From an uncultured SAR116 cluster alpha proteobacterium (GTDB lineage: Bacteria > Pseudomonadota > Alphaproteobacteria > Puniceispirillales > Marisalimonadaceae): a stretch of 64,000 nt of DNA. Shown in pieces: positions 1 to 9,766 of the stretch. The notes under the pieces were generated by a model that worked only from the letters and a program-made list of their open reading frames with translations, did not search any database and was not told the origin of the DNA. Within the stretch, counting starts at the first letter, position 1, and every line of letters starts with the position of its first letter. Where the stretch lies: the NCBI GenBank assembly GCA_902619805.1, contig CACNGC010000002.1:145538-209537 (forward strand), read 5' to 3'. Both the position numbers and the translations under genes were made by a program.

Positions 1-356
1 TTTAAATGACAGTCTTTGACAAGTTTATAACCAGGATCAGATATTAATGGTGTTCCCGCATCACTTACCATTCCAATGTTTATTTTTGAAAGGAGTTTAT
101 TAATAATCTCTGGTCTCTTGTTTGAAGCATTATTGTCGTTATACGAAACAAGGTTTTTGCGCCTAATGTTGAGATGTGAAAGTAATTTCTTTGTTTTTCT
201 GGTATCCTCACAAAGCAAAATTTCTACAGTCTCTAATAGTTTGATTGCTCTTAAGCTAATATCATCAAAATTACCTATCGGAGTAGAAATTAAATATAAA
301 CAGCCATTTAAGTTTTTATCATATTGTCTTGGTTCTTCTTTACTTACTTTTTTCAA
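1..356 (-). CDS. rsmI: 16S rRNA (cytidine-2'-O)-methyltransferase RsmI, 3' part missing
   Basis: Only the first 118 codons are present; the gene runs off the left edge of the window. Translating the minus strand gives the tetrapyrrole-methylase-fold signatures of RsmI: TPIGN at residues 25-29, EDTRKT at 50-55 and SDAGTPLISDPGY at 98-110, which bind S-adenosylmethionine. RsmI 2'-O-methylates C1402 of 16S rRNA in the decoding centre. I chose the TTG at 356-354 because AAGG lies 7-8 bases upstream and the conserved region begins about 20 residues later. It is divergent from the lipoprotein gene at 397 with only 40 bp between them, so the two promoters must overlap. The rsmI/LppC pairing is common in Proteobacteria. 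Confidence 0.93.
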   Translation of the reverse strand, partial: MKKVSKEEPRQYDKNLNGCLYLISTPIGNFDDISLRAIKLLETVEILLCEDTRKTKKLLSHLNIRRKNLVSYNDNNASNKRPEIINKLLSKINIGMVSDAGTPLISDPGYKLVKDCHL

Positions 357-396
357 TATATTACCTTAAATTTATTTAAATTATCAGCGAGTTCTT

Positions 397-1854
397 ATGT
401 TTTTTGATAATATTAAACATAATCTTATTATAATTCTTTGTATATTATTAATGATAAATGGATGTAATGACGAAAACAGTAAATTAATAATTGAAAATAA
501 TTATAAAGCAGAAAAAACAAATAAAACATTTTTTAATAAAAACAATTTAAAGAAAGAAATATTAGGAAATAGAATAACAGAAAAAAATAACACTAAACTA
601 AAAGAAGAAAATAATAATATTATTTTTGAATTTAGAAATGAGAGATTACTTCAAGGTAGAAATATTACTAATAATATTAAAGAAGAAAAAACGAGGTTGG
701 CATTATCGGCTGTTCAAAAAATGTTTAAAAAAAATTTAAGTTCAAGTGATAATGAAATTAATCTAAAAAACAATGATAAAATTTCCACTTTGGATAGGTA
801 TAATTTTGAAAAAAGTAAGTCTATAAATTATCAAAATATTATAGTTTTTCTACCATTAACAGGAAAGTATTCAAATTTTGGAAATAAAATAAGAAAATCA
901 CTAGATTTAAGTATACTAAACTTTGGTAACAATGAAATAAAATTAATTTACTTTGATACTGGGAAAATTATTGATCAAGGACTCATTGCAAGTTTATTTA
1001 ATGAACTAAGACCGAAATTTATAATTGGTCCATTTACAAGGGAAGTATTAATAAAAATTAAGCCATTTGCAAAGAAGGACAATATTCCAATCCTCACGTT
1101 TTCAAATGACATTGCAATGGTGGAAAACAATGTATGGTCCTTAGGTTTCTCTCCGGAAGAGCAGATACAAAGTGTAATTTCGTGTGCCATAATGCATGGA
1201 TATAGTAAATTTGGTATTATAGCTCCTGATAACTTGTATGGGAAAATAATTTCTAGAGAAGCAATAGATTTAATTTCAATAAATGAAAAAAATTCTTATA
1301 GCTCACTTTTTCTTTCAAATGAAAACTTGAATAATAAAACAAATCTTTACTCAACTTTAAGAAGATACTTACAGTATTCTGAAACAGAAGAAACACATAC
1401 AAAATTTGAAACCATTCTTATAGGAGGAAAAAAAGAATTCATACTAGAAATAGCACCATTATTAGCTTTTTTTAATGTAGATTCAAAATTTGTGAAAATT
1501 TTAGGTACTGAAACATTTAATAGTAAAGAAATTAAAAATGAACCATCATTAGAAAAATCATGGTTTCCTCTAATATTAAGTAAGAAAAATGAACAATTTA
1601 AATTCCTTTGGAAGGCTGTGTGGGGAGGTACTAATGATTATTTTTCTAATGCAGGTTTTGATGCAGGTATAATAGGTATTAACTATATCAATAATTTACA
1701 AAAAAATCTTCTGTATTTTAATAATATTGAAGGCCCAGTAACTGGATTAATTATTGACAGAAATAGTTATGTAAAAAAACCTATTCAAGTAATGCAAATA
1801 GAGGATTTAGGAAATTTAACCAAAATTAAAAAATGCAGTAAGTCTAAGGATTAA
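397..1854 (+). CDS. LppC/LpoA-like lipoprotein, putative penicillin-binding protein activator
   Basis: 485 residues. A short hydrophobic signal (residues 8-20) ends in I-N-G-C with Cys23 as the probable lipidated residue, so this looks like a lipoprotein. Residues 25-135 are low in complexity and rich in Lys, Asn and Glu, a probable linker. From about residue 148 (IIVFLPLTGKYSNFG) the sequence resembles a type-I periplasmic-binding fold, as in the C-terminal half of LpoA/YraM, which activates peptidoglycan synthase PBP1A in Escherichia coli. The neighbouring rsmI supports this, since LppC-family genes usually sit beside it. The last 11 bp overlap the 3' end of hemW tail to tail. A role in cell-wall synthesis is inferred from family and context only; a ligand-binding role is possible. 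Confidence 0.75.
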   Translation: MFFDNIKHNLIIILCILLMINGCNDENSKLIIENNYKAEKTNKTFFNKNNLKKEILGNRITEKNNTKLKEENNNIIFEFRNERLLQGRNITNNIKEEKTRLALSAVQKMFKKNLSSSDNEINLKNNDKISTLDRYNFEKSKSINYQNIIVFLPLTGKYSNFGNKIRKSLDLSILNFGNNEIKLIYFDTGKIIDQGLIASLFNELRPKFIIGPFTREVLIKIKPFAKKDNIPILTFSNDIAMVENNVWSLGFSPEEQIQSVISCAIMHGYSKFGIIAPDNLYGKIISREAIDLISINEKNSYSSLFLSNENLNNKTNLYSTLRRYLQYSETEETHTKFETILIGGKKEFILEIAPLLAFFNVDSKFVKILGTETFNSKEIKNEPSLEKSWFPLILSKKNEQFKFLWKAVWGGTNDYFSNAGFDAGIIGINYINNLQKNLLYFNNIEGPVTGLIIDRNSYVKKPIQVMQIEDLGNLTKIKKCSKSKD

Positions 1855-3037
1855 TTAGATAATCTAAAATACTATTTAGTTTTATCATATGTTTCTTGTT
1901 TACTTTTAAGGTGTCGTCTTTAAACGATATTATTTTTTTATTTTGTAATTCTTTAAGAGACTTAAAATTAATAATAGATAAATTATTTATTTTAGAAACT
2001 TTAATGCCATCATATAACCTTAACCCCATAGTAAGTGTGTCTATGTCAGAAACTTTTGAGTTTAATTTAGTAATTTTTTCAAACTCTGGTTGCTTCAAAT
2101 TTTTAAATAACCAAGTCTTGGGATTTTTATAATTTTGGTATTCAATTCGACTTTTATTTTTACCTAATGACCACAATCTTCCATAAGCACCCGGTCCTAC
2201 GCCAATCCAATTTTCAGAATTCCAGTAATTTAAATTATGTTTACATTTGAAACCTTTTTTTGCATAGTTTGAAACTTCATATTTTATAAATTTATAATTA
2301 TTGAGTACTTTGTTAGAGATATCATAAAATTTTGCAGCTATATCATTCTCTATCAATTTAATTTTACCATTTTTATGATCTTTGAAAAATCTTGTCCCTT
2401 CCTCAATAGTTAATTGATATAAAGATAGATGTTGCAAATTGAAGAAATTTAGAAAATTTTCTAATTCACTTATCCAATCGTCTATCTTTTGACCATTAAA
2501 AGCATACATCAAATCTACAGAAATATTATCAAATATTTCAGATGCATCTGTTAATGTAATCTTAACATCTTTTATATTGTGTAATCTTCCTAAAAAATTT
2601 AAATATTTATTATTAAGTGACTGTGCTCCAACCGATATTCTATTAATTCCTAATTGTTTAAATTGAATAAACTTTTTTCTATCATATGAATTTGGATTTG
2701 CTTCAAGTGTTATTTCAATATCCTGCTTAAACCCAAATATTTCGTTGGATATGTCTATAACAAACTCTATAATTTTTAATGGCATTAATGAAGGAGTGCC
2801 ACCTCCAAAAAAAAGTGTATTTAGATTTTTAAAATTAATATCATTTTTAATTAATTCTTCCTTCATAGCTAATAGTTGATTTTTATATGATTTAATCCAA
2901 TCATTTACATTAATAGTTTCATTAACATGAGAATTAAAATCACAATATGGACATTTTGACTCACAATAAGGCCAATGAACATATAAGCTTAGTAAATTTT
3001 GTTTTTTTTTATTCAATTTTCTAAACTTGGAAAGCAT
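1844..3037 (-). CDS. hemW: Radical SAM heme chaperone HemW
   Basis: 397 residues, close to the usual HemW length. The radical SAM cluster motif C-ESK-C-PY-C is at Cys25, Cys29 and Cys32, followed by D-F-N-S-H as in HemW; the GGGTPS SAM-binding motif is near residue 78. HemW was long annotated as coproporphyrinogen III oxidase, but HemW proteins bind heme and hand it to apo-enzymes rather than oxidise the porphyrin. The ATG start overlaps the end of rdgB by 25 bp, indicating translational coupling in the rph-rdgB-hemW unit. A few Lys-rich residues before the core mean the start could be slightly downstream. Confidence 0.93.
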   Translation of the reverse strand: MLSKFRKLNKKKQNLLSLYVHWPYCESKCPYCDFNSHVNETINVNDWIKSYKNQLLAMKEELIKNDINFKNLNTLFFGGGTPSLMPLKIIEFVIDISNEIFGFKQDIEITLEANPNSYDRKKFIQFKQLGINRISVGAQSLNNKYLNFLGRLHNIKDVKITLTDASEIFDNISVDLMYAFNGQKIDDWISELENFLNFFNLQHLSLYQLTIEEGTRFFKDHKNGKIKLIENDIAAKFYDISNKVLNNYKFIKYEVSNYAKKGFKCKHNLNYWNSENWIGVGPGAYGRLWSLGKNKSRIEYQNYKNPKTWLFKNLKQPEFEKITKLNSKVSDIDTLTMGLRLYDGIKVSKINNLSIINFKSLKELQNKKIISFKDDTLKVNKKHMIKLNSILDYLINP

Positions 3038-3630
3038 AGGCTTTTTAATTTGTTAAAAGCCAGAGCTCTGTGACTTATACTATGTTTAAATTGTGGATCC
3101 ATTTCAGCAAATGTTTCATTGTATCCCAGTGGTTTAAAGATTGGATCATAACCAAACCCAAAGTCACCTTTTGGTGGCCATGAAAATTTACCATCAATTC
3201 TGCCAGACACAGTTACATTTTCTCCATTAGGCCAACTAACTGATAAAGCACAAACAAAAAAACAGTTATAATTTGGATTTTTAATTTTTTTAATAGAATC
3301 ATTGATTTTAGACATTGCAAGATTAAAATTTTTTTCTTTTCCTGCCCATCTAGCAGAATAAATACCTGGTTCATTGTTTAGATCACAAAAGCAAATTCCA
3401 CTATCATCTGATAAACTTGGAATTCCTGTATTTTTACTGACATAAGATGATTTTATTAGAGCGTTTTCTTCAAAGGTTAAACCATCTTCAATTGGTTCTT
3501 TTAAATTAAAATCATTAGCAGATAAAACCTCAACTTTTAAAGGTTTTAACATAACTTCAATCTCTTTCACCTTACCTTTATTGTGACTAGCAATAATTAT
3601 CTTACTATCATTGAATATATATTTTTTCAT
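3013..3630 (-). CDS. rdgB: Non-canonical purine NTP pyrophosphatase (RdgB/HAM1)
   Basis: 205 residues. The family signature SHNKGK is at residues 15-20, followed by SDDSGICF, the EPGIYSARWAG segment, FGFGYDPIF and the C-terminal SHRALAF. The enzyme hydrolyses ITP, dITP and XTP to monophosphates and so keeps deaminated purines out of DNA and RNA. It lies 5 bp after rph and overlaps hemW, an arrangement seen in many alphaproteobacteria. The catalytic and base-recognition motifs all look intact. Confidence 0.95.
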   Translation of the reverse strand: MKKYIFNDSKIIIASHNKGKVKEIEVMLKPLKVEVLSANDFNLKEPIEDGLTFEENALIKSSYVSKNTGIPSLSDDSGICFCDLNNEPGIYSARWAGKEKNFNLAMSKINDSIKKIKNPNYNCFFVCALSVSWPNGENVTVSGRIDGKFSWPPKGDFGFGYDPIFKPLGYNETFAEMDPQFKHSISHRALAFNKLKSLCFPSLEN

Positions 3631-3635
3631 AAAAT

Positions 3636-4367
3636 TTAATTTAAACCTAGAGCTTCCTTTTGAATTTTAAATATATTCTTTGTACCTATTTCTGCCAGAT
3701 TTAAAAGTTTTTGAAATTGTTCTTTATTGAATGGTTTTTCCTCAGCTGTTGTCTGTATCTCAACAATTCTATTATTTAAAGTCATAACAAAATTTCCATC
3801 AGTTTCTGCACTTGAATCTTCCTCATAGTCCAAATCAATTAATTCTTGATTTTCACAAATACCACAGGATATAGCTGCAACTTGGTCTATTATTGGGTTT
3901 TCTGATAATTTTCCTGACTTGAGTAAAAAGTTAATCGCTTGATAAAGGGCTACCCATGCCCCGGTTATAGATGCAGTTCTTGTACCTCCGTCGGCTTGTA
4001 TTACATCACAGTCTACCTTGATCTGAAATTCAGCCAATTTTCCTAAATTAACAACTGATCTGAGGGATCTTCCAATTAGTCTTTGAATTTCTTGAGTCCG
4101 CCCTGAAGGCTTTCCTTTAGTTACCTCTCTATCCATTCTAAAATGAGTGGATCTTGGCAGCATTCCATATTCTGCAGTAATCCATCCTTTACCAGAATTT
4201 CTTATCCATAGTGGTAATTTACTTTCAACTGAAGCAGTGCACAAAACATGAGTATTTCCAAATTTTGCAAAGCATGATCCCTCAGCATAAGGAGAAAAAT
4301 TTGCTTCGAGTGATATATTTCTTAATTCGTTGAAATTTCTATTTGAAGGTCGTTTAAACATCAGCAC
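3636..4367 (-). CDS. rph: Ribonuclease PH
   Basis: 243 residues, normal for RNase PH. The N-terminal half has [10 protein letters not shown] and [15 protein letters not shown], the phosphate-binding and dimer regions; [14 protein letters not shown] carries the active-site region. RNase PH is a phosphorolytic 3'-5' exonuclease that trims tRNA 3' ends. The sequence begins Met-Leu-Met-Phe-Lys, so translation could start at 4367 or two codons later. It is the first gene of a minus-strand unit with rdgB and hemW and is divergent from grpE. In most alphaproteobacteria hrcA would sit between rph and grpE; it is absent here. Confidence 0.95.
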   Translation of the reverse strand: MLMFKRPSNRNFNELRNISLEANFSPYAEGSCFAKFGNTHVLCTASVESKLPLWIRNSGKGWITAEYGMLPRSTHFRMDREVTKGKPSGRTQEIQRLIGRSLRSVVNLGKLAEFQIKVDCDVIQADGGTRTASITGAWVALYQAINFLLKSGKLSENPIIDQVAAISCGICENQELIDLDYEEDSSAETDGNFVMTLNNRIVEIQTTAEEKPFNKEQFQKLLNLAEIGTKNIFKIQKEALGLN

Positions 4368-4441
4368 TTATAATTAGTTAAATTTATTCATAGTTTGTGC
4401 AAATTATATAAATTTGTTTTTAGTTTTATAATTTTTTAACT

Positions 4442-4468
4442 CTTGTAAATCAACCTAATATTTATTAT
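4442..4468 (+). promoter_or_regulatory. Possible heat-shock (RpoH-type) promoter ahead of grpE
   Basis: CTTGTAAAT starts at 4442, and a TATTAT stands at the -10 distance (4463-4468), about 35 bases before the grpE start. The -35 half is the same as the one upstream of dnaK (TCTTGTAAAT in both). The -10 half is less like the CCCAT type of RpoH promoters, so this is weaker than the dnaK copy. No CIRCE inverted repeat is visible. Confidence 0.4.
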
Positions 4469-4503
4469 TTGATAACTTATTATTATATATTCGGAGTCTG
4501 AAA

Positions 4504-5154
4504 TTGTCTAAAAATAAGGTGACATCAAAAACAGATAATAAAGATGAAAATTATTTGGAAGAAAACACTAACATTGACCAAGAAACAAATACTGGCGAAG
4601 TTAATGTAGATAAAAATGTAGATGAAGATATTTCAGTTGAACAAACAGTTGAAAATCAGAACAAAGAAATTAAAGAACTTAAAGATCAACTCTTAAGAAG
4701 TTTAGCTGAAAGTGAAAACTTAAGAAAAAGAACAATTAAAGAGATTGCTGATGCTAAAAAATATAGTCACATTTATTTTATAAGAGATTTAGTTTCATCA
4801 GTTGATAATCTTCAAAGAGCACTAGAGGCAGTTCCCGATGATAAATCACAACTATCTGAGCCAATAAAAAACTTAGTCATTGGTTTAGAAATTGTTGAAA
4901 AGGAAATATTAAACACATTTGAAAAACATAGTTTAAAACAAATTAATCCACTAGGAGAGAAGTTTGATTATAACCTTCACCAAGCAATGTTTGAAGTTCC
5001 AACGAATGAAAAGGAACCAGGATATGTAGTTGAAGTTTCACAAAAAGGATATATTTTACATGATAGACTAGTTAGACCAGCAATGGTAGGAATATCAAAA
5101 AAATCTGAAGAAGATACTACTGAACAAAATAATAAAGAAAATGAAAAGAAATAA
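4504..5154 (+). CDS. grpE: Nucleotide exchange factor GrpE
   Basis: 216 residues. After an acidic, Asn-rich N-terminal tail (about residues 1-55) comes the long coiled coil typical of GrpE, with the core LRSLAESENLRKRT around residue 63-76, and a C-terminal beta domain ending in the family motif RPAMVGIS. GrpE drives ADP release from DnaK. The start is a TTG with GGAG 7 bases upstream. It is followed after 107 bp by dnaK, which appears to have its own promoter. The conserved C-terminus makes the assignment safe. Confidence 0.95.
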   Translation: MSKNKVTSKTDNKDENYLEENTNIDQETNTGEVNVDKNVDEDISVEQTVENQNKEIKELKDQLLRSLAESENLRKRTIKEIADAKKYSHIYFIRDLVSSVDNLQRALEAVPDDKSQLSEPIKNLVIGLEIVEKEILNTFEKHSLKQINPLGEKFDYNLHQAMFEVPTNEKEPGYVVEVSQKGYILHDRLVRPAMVGISKKSEEDTTEQNNKENEKK

Positions 5155-5168
5155 TTTTTATTTATAAT

Positions 5169-5196
5169 CTTGTAAATTCAACAACTTAACCCATAT
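5169..5196 (+). promoter_or_regulatory. Heat-shock (RpoH/sigma-32-type) promoter ahead of dnaK
   Basis: CTTGTAA at 5169-5175 and CCCATAT at 5190-5196 are separated by 14 bases, close to the sigma-32 consensus (CTTGAAA, 11-16 bases, CCCCATNT). It lies in the 107-bp gap between grpE and dnaK. Spacing and both half-sites fit, so dnaK is probably under RpoH control. Confidence 0.6.
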
Positions 5197-5261
5197 AAAA
5201 AAAATTATAATATTAAAATAACTAATTCTTAGGAATTATTCTGAATTTAGGGAGCGCATTT

Positions 5262-7181
5262 ATGACAAAAGTTATAGGTATCGATTTAGGTACAACAAAT
5301 TCATGTGTATCTGTGATGGATGGTAAAACACCTAAAATTATTGAAAACAGTGAAGGTGCCAGAACAACACCATCTATGGTAGGCATTACAGATGACGAAC
5401 GATTAGTTGGACAGCCTGCTAAAAGACAGGCAGTAACAAATCCTGAAAACACTTTATTTGCTATAAAAAGACTGATAGGGCGAAGACATAATGATGAATA
5501 TTCCAAAAAATTTTCTGAATTAGTTCCATATAAAATCATATCTGCGAAAAATGGGGATGCATGGGTTCAAGCCAATGGTCAAGACTACGCACCCTCTGAG
5601 GTATCTAGCTTTATCTTGCGAAAACTAAAGGAAGATGCCGAAGCGTTTCTTGGAGAAAAAGTTGAAAAAGCTGTAATTACAGTGCCTGCTTACTTCAATG
5701 ATGCACAAAGACAAGCAACAAAGGATGCTGGAAAAATTGCTGGATTAGAGGTCCTCAGAATTATAAATGAACCAACTGCCGCTGCTTTAGCTTATGGTCT
5801 TGACAAAAAAGAAAGTGGTACAATTGCAGTTTATGATCTAGGCGGTGGAACATTTGATGTGTCAATCCTAGAAGTTGGAGATGGTGTTTTTGAAGTAAAA
5901 TCAACAAATGGTGACACATTTCTAGGCGGTGAAGACTTTGATCAAAGAATAATAGATTACATAGCTGAACAATTCAAAAAAGAAAATGGAATTGACTTAA
6001 GGACTGATAAATTAGCTCTTCAAAGAATGAAAGAGGCTGCCGAAAAAGCTAAAATAGAACTCTCTAGTGCAGCTCAAACTGATATCAATCTACCTTTTGT
6101 AACAGCTGATGCTAGTGGGCCAAAACACCTTAATGTAAAATTAACAAGATCACAATTTGAAAGTATTGTAGATGATCTCATTACTAAAAGCATTGAACCA
6201 TGCAAAGCTGCCTTGAAGGATGCTGGGGTTAATGCTAGTGATATTGACGAGGTTATTCTTGTCGGTGGAATGACTAGAATGCCAAAAATAGTTGAAGCTG
6301 TAACCTCATTTTTTAAGACAGAACCTCATAGAGGTGTAAACCCTGATGAAGTTGTTGCTTCAGGTGCAGCAATACAGGGCGGGGTTTTAATGGGTGACGT
6401 CAAAGACGTTCTTCTATTGGATGTTACTCCGCTATCATTAGGAATTGAGACATTGGGTGGTGTGTTTACAAGATTAATTGACAGAAACACAACCATTCCT
6501 TCAAAAAAATCTCAGATTTTTTCAACTGCTGAGGATAATCAATCAGCTGTCACAATTAGAGTTTCTCAGGGCGAAAGGGAGATGGCCTCAGATAATAAAT
6601 CTCTAGGCGAATTTAACTTGGAGGGTATTGCACCTGCTCCAAGAGGAGTACCCCAAATAGAAGTCACATTTGATATTGATGCAAATGGTATTGTTAACGT
6701 AAGTGCTCAAGACAAAGCTACTGGAAAAGCTCATAACATTACAATACAAGCATCTGGTGGGCTTGATGACAATGAAATTGAAAGAATGGTAAAAGAAGCC
6801 GAGGATAATGCTGAAGCGGACAAAGAAAAAAGAGAAGCCATCGATGCTAGAAATCAAGCTGAGTCAATGATGCATGGAGCTGAAAAATCACTATCCGATC
6901 TAGGTGACAAGGCTGAGGCTAACACAAAGAAAGAGGTAGAAGATGCTGTTGCTGAACTCAAAACAGCTTTGGAAGGTGAAGATATCTCAATAATAAAAGA
7001 AAAAACATCGTCTTTATCAGCAGTTATGATGAAGATGGGAGAAGCAGCTTACAAAGCAAATGAAGCAAACAATGCTGAGAGTGCAGACAATGCAAATGAT
7101 ACTGGTGAAAGTAAAGAAGATGTTGTGGATGCTGATTTTGAAGAAGTCAAAGATAATGAAGAAAAGAAAGATGCTTCGTAA
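5262..7181 (+). CDS. dnaK: Chaperone DnaK (Hsp70)
   Basis: 639 residues, full length. The ATPase domain opens with [12 protein letters not shown] and contains [20 protein letters not shown] and [15 protein letters not shown]; the linker [18 protein letters not shown] and the substrate-binding beta sandwich follow, then a helical lid and an acidic tail rich in Asp and Glu. A strong AGGGAG ribosome binding site precedes the ATG. DnaK folds nascent and stress-damaged proteins with DnaJ and GrpE, and all three are consecutive here. The codon use appears more GC-rich than in the flanking genes, as expected for a highly expressed protein. Confidence 0.98.
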   Translation: MTKVIGIDLGTTNSCVSVMDGKTPKIIENSEGARTTPSMVGITDDERLVGQPAKRQAVTNPENTLFAIKRLIGRRHNDEYSKKFSELVPYKIISAKNGDAWVQANGQDYAPSEVSSFILRKLKEDAEAFLGEKVEKAVITVPAYFNDAQRQATKDAGKIAGLEVLRIINEPTAAALAYGLDKKESGTIAVYDLGGGTFDVSILEVGDGVFEVKSTNGDTFLGGEDFDQRIIDYIAEQFKKENGIDLRTDKLALQRMKEAAEKAKIELSSAAQTDINLPFVTADASGPKHLNVKLTRSQFESIVDDLITKSIEPCKAALKDAGVNASDIDEVILVGGMTRMPKIVEAVTSFFKTEPHRGVNPDEVVASGAAIQGGVLMGDVKDVLLLDVTPLSLGIETLGGVFTRLIDRNTTIPSKKSQIFSTAEDNQSAVTIRVSQGEREMASDNKSLGEFNLEGIAPAPRGVPQIEVTFDIDANGIVNVSAQDKATGKAHNITIQASGGLDDNEIERMVKEAEDNAEADKEKREAIDARNQAESMMHGAEKSLSDLGDKAEANTKKEVEDAVAELKTALEGEDISIIKEKTSSLSAVMMKMGEAAYKANEANNAESADNANDTGESKEDVVDADFEEVKDNEEKKDAS

Positions 7182-7212
7182 ATAGACTAAAGATAAACTT
7201 AAGGCATAATTT

Positions 7213-8313
7213 ATGGCACGTGATTACTATGAGATACTTGGTTTATCTAAATCTGCGTCGGATAGTGAAATAAAATCTTCTTATCGTAAACTAGCTATGA
7301 AGTATCACCCCGACAGGAATCCTGGTGATAAAAAAGCAGAAGAAAAATTCAAAGAAATATCAGAATCTTATGAGATTTTAAAAGATCCCCAAAAAAAAGC
7401 TGCCTACGATCAGTTTGGACATGCCGCATTCTCACAAGGTGGTGGTAGAAGTCAGGGTGGAGGATTTTCGGGTTTTGGAACTGGTGGTTTTTCAGATATT
7501 TTTGAAGATATGTTTGGTATGGGAAGTGATTCAAGAAGAAGAGCTGCTTCTGCTGGTTCAGATTTAAGATATGATTTATCTATTTCTCTTGAACAAGCTT
7601 TTTCCGGAGACCAAGTCGAAATTTCCCTAACAGTACCTGGAAAATGTGAATCATGTAACGGAACCGGAGCTAATAAAGGTTCACAACCAAAGCAGTGTGG
7701 TCAATGTGGCGGATATGGAAAAGTAAGAGCTCAACAAGGATTTTTTACGATAGAAAGGACTTGTGCTGCTTGCTCTGGTGCTGGAGAAATTATTGGTGAT
7801 CCTTGTAGATCTTGTAAAGGTCAAGGACGAGTTAATAAAAATAAAAAGCTATCAGTGAATGTCCCAGCTGGTGTAGATAACGGAACTCGCATTCGTCTTT
7901 CTGGTGAAGGAGAAGCTGGTCCAAGAGGTTCATCAGCTGGCGATTTGTACATCTTTATTGATATAAAAGATCACTCTCTTTTTCAAAGAGATGGAAAAGA
8001 TACTTTTATCGAGGTGCCGGTAAACTTTATTGATGCTGTTTTAGGAAATTCCATTCAAGTTCCATGTATTGATGGGTCGAAAGCTAAAATGAATTTAAGT
8101 GCTGGAACACAAAGTGGTACTCGTTTAAGATTGAAGGGAAAAGGTATGCCTGGATTACGAGGTGGAACTAGAGGCGATCAATATGTACAAATTAATGTCG
8201 AAACGCCAGTTGGTCTCTCAAGAAAACAAGAAGAGTTATTTAATCAAATTAAAGATTTAGGATTAGAAAAAATCAGTCCTAAAACTAGTAGATTTAAAAA
8301 ATTAATTCAGTAA
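7213..8313 (+). CDS. dnaJ: Chaperone DnaJ (Hsp40)
   Basis: 366 residues, a complete type-I DnaJ. The J domain includes the HPD motif (KYHPDRNPGD, near residue 33); a Gly/Phe/Ser-rich linker follows at about 74-105, then four zinc-binding repeats CESCNGTG, CGQCGGYG, CAACSGAG and CRSCKGQG, then the C-terminal substrate domains. DnaJ stimulates DnaK ATPase and delivers clients. It is 31 bp after dnaK with AAGG as ribosome binding site, so the two are co-transcribed. dapB follows 48 bp later, a common alphaproteobacterial order. Confidence 0.97.
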   Translation: MARDYYEILGLSKSASDSEIKSSYRKLAMKYHPDRNPGDKKAEEKFKEISESYEILKDPQKKAAYDQFGHAAFSQGGGRSQGGGFSGFGTGGFSDIFEDMFGMGSDSRRRAASAGSDLRYDLSISLEQAFSGDQVEISLTVPGKCESCNGTGANKGSQPKQCGQCGGYGKVRAQQGFFTIERTCAACSGAGEIIGDPCRSCKGQGRVNKNKKLSVNVPAGVDNGTRIRLSGEGEAGPRGSSAGDLYIFIDIKDHSLFQRDGKDTFIEVPVNFIDAVLGNSIQVPCIDGSKAKMNLSAGTQSGTRLRLKGKGMPGLRGGTRGDQYVQINVETPVGLSRKQEELFNQIKDLGLEKISPKTSRFKKLIQ

Positions 8314-8361
8314 TTTTAAATCTGTGTATACTTAAACACTGAATTACTAAAAGAGATTACT

Positions 8362-9174
8362 ATGAATAAAATATCTATTTCTATCCCCGGCAGTAACGGC
8401 AAGATGGGTAAAACTATACTAAGCCTAATATTAGAAAGTTCTAAATATGAAATAGCATCAGCAACATGTTTACCTAATGAGGACGAAGTAGGTGTTGATA
8501 TTGGTTTATTTGCTGGGAAAAGCAAAATTAACAAGGAAATTAACGCAGAACCTTCGTCAATGTTTCAAAACTCTAATGTATTAATCGATTTTACTGTTCC
8601 AGATGCAACAATGTTTCATGCTAAAGAATGTTATAAAAACAATATGGCAATTGTAATTGGTACAACTGGACTAAATGTTGATCAAGAAAATGAATTACGA
8701 TCTTTTTCTAAAAAAATACCCATTATTTATTCCGCTAATTTTTCAATAGGAGTAACTTTGTTGTCTCAATTAGTTTCAAATGCCACAAAAACATTAGGCT
8801 TTGATTGGGATATTGAAGTTTTAGAAATGCATCATAAACACAAAGTTGACTCGCCATCAGGGACTGCATTATTACTTGGAAAATCGGCTGCAGACGCAAG
8901 AAAACAAGAACTGTCAAATATAAAATCTATCTCACGTGATGGATTAGTTGGAAAAAGAAAATCAGATGAAATAGGTTTCGCAGTTTTAAGAGGCGGCGAT
9001 GTTGTTGGAGAACACTCAGTATTATTTTGTAACTCTGGAGAGAGAATAGAATTAGCTCATAAAGCTACAGACAGGTCAATTTTTGCTTCTGGAGCTTTAC
9101 GCGCTTCATATTGGGCCGCAAGTGCAGAGCCTGGGTTATATTCTCTTGCAGATGTACTGGAAAATGGTGGATGA
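8362..9174 (+). CDS. dapB: 4-hydroxy-tetrahydrodipicolinate reductase
   Basis: 270 residues. The N-terminal nucleotide-binding loop reads PGSNGKMG; the mid-protein FTVPDA and the catalytic-site region EMHHKHKVDSPSGTA (around residue 155-169) are diagnostic of DapB. The enzyme reduces hydroxy-tetrahydrodipicolinate to tetrahydrodipicolinate with NAD(P)H, on the path to diaminopimelate and lysine. It closes the grpE-dnaK-dnaJ-dapB run and meets the convergent lipoprotein gene with only 6 bp between stop codons. Confidence 0.96.
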   Translation: MNKISISIPGSNGKMGKTILSLILESSKYEIASATCLPNEDEVGVDIGLFAGKSKINKEINAEPSSMFQNSNVLIDFTVPDATMFHAKECYKNNMAIVIGTTGLNVDQENELRSFSKKIPIIYSANFSIGVTLLSQLVSNATKTLGFDWDIEVLEMHHKHKVDSPSGTALLLGKSAADARKQELSNIKSISRDGLVGKRKSDEIGFAVLRGGDVVGEHSVLFCNSGERIELAHKATDRSIFASGALRASYWAASAEPGLYSLADVLENGG

Positions 9175-9180
9175 ATATAA

Positions 9181-9705
9181 TTAATTCATTATTTGTTTTA
9201 TTTCTTCTACACAAGCCTTAACATTAAGAGTTCCATTTAATTTTGTGGATCTCTTTTCTATATAATTTATTAAATAAACTCCATTTCTTTTTAGAAAAAA
9301 CACATCTATAAAACATTCTTCAAAATGATATTGATAATTTTTTAATTTTCCTTCTTCTTTGACAAAGTGACTTTTACCAAGTGTTTTGATAAGTTTTTCT
9401 TCATTCCAATTTATAAACTTCTCTAAACTAAATTTATTAACATTTGGTATTTCCACTTGTTTTTGTATAGCTACCTTTTGAACTGTTTCTGTTTGTTTAG
9501 GCATTTCTATTGGAGCCATTTCGCTGTTATTCATAGATTTCTCAACGGTAAATTTTGAGGATTTATTTTTTTTATTTAACACCTCTACATTAGAATTATG
9601 GTTGACATTTTGAATAAAAATGTTTTGGTGTTCAAAGGTGTGGCATGCATTCATAGAAAAAACTATAAAAAAACCAAAGGTAAATTTAATAAGAATAAAC
9701 TTCAT
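9181..9705 (-). CDS. Small putative lipoprotein, function unknown
   Basis: 174 residues. The N-terminus is a signal sequence (hydrophobic residues 3-18) ending M-N-A-C with Cys21 as a possible lipidation site. Residues 30-90 are Asn/Lys/Gln-rich and unstructured-looking. The C-terminal 75 residues (from NWNEEKLIKTLGKS) resemble short alphaproteobacterial lipoproteins with an OmlA/SmpA-like pattern: a predicted LxxxLG turn, a Tyr/Phe-rich beta segment with Cys, and a second conserved Cys near the end (VKACVEEI). It stands alone between convergent dapB and divergent pfkB. No catalytic motif is visible; an envelope role is inference only. Confidence 0.65.
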   Translation of the reverse strand: MKFILIKFTFGFFIVFSMNACHTFEHQNIFIQNVNHNSNVEVLNKKNKSSKFTVEKSMNNSEMAPIEMPKQTETVQKVAIQKQVEIPNVNKFSLEKFINWNEEKLIKTLGKSHFVKEEGKLKNYQYHFEECFIDVFFLKRNGVYLINYIEKRSTKLNGTLNVKACVEEIKQIMN

Positions 9706-9766
9706 AAATCATATTCATAAATATTGTTAGTAAAGAAGTCTATTTAAAAAATCATTTTGAGGTAAT

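Noticed and set aside
76..369. 97-codon open frame on the plus strand at the left edge
   Set aside because: It lies antisense to the truncated rsmI gene, whose protein motifs are clear on the minus strand.
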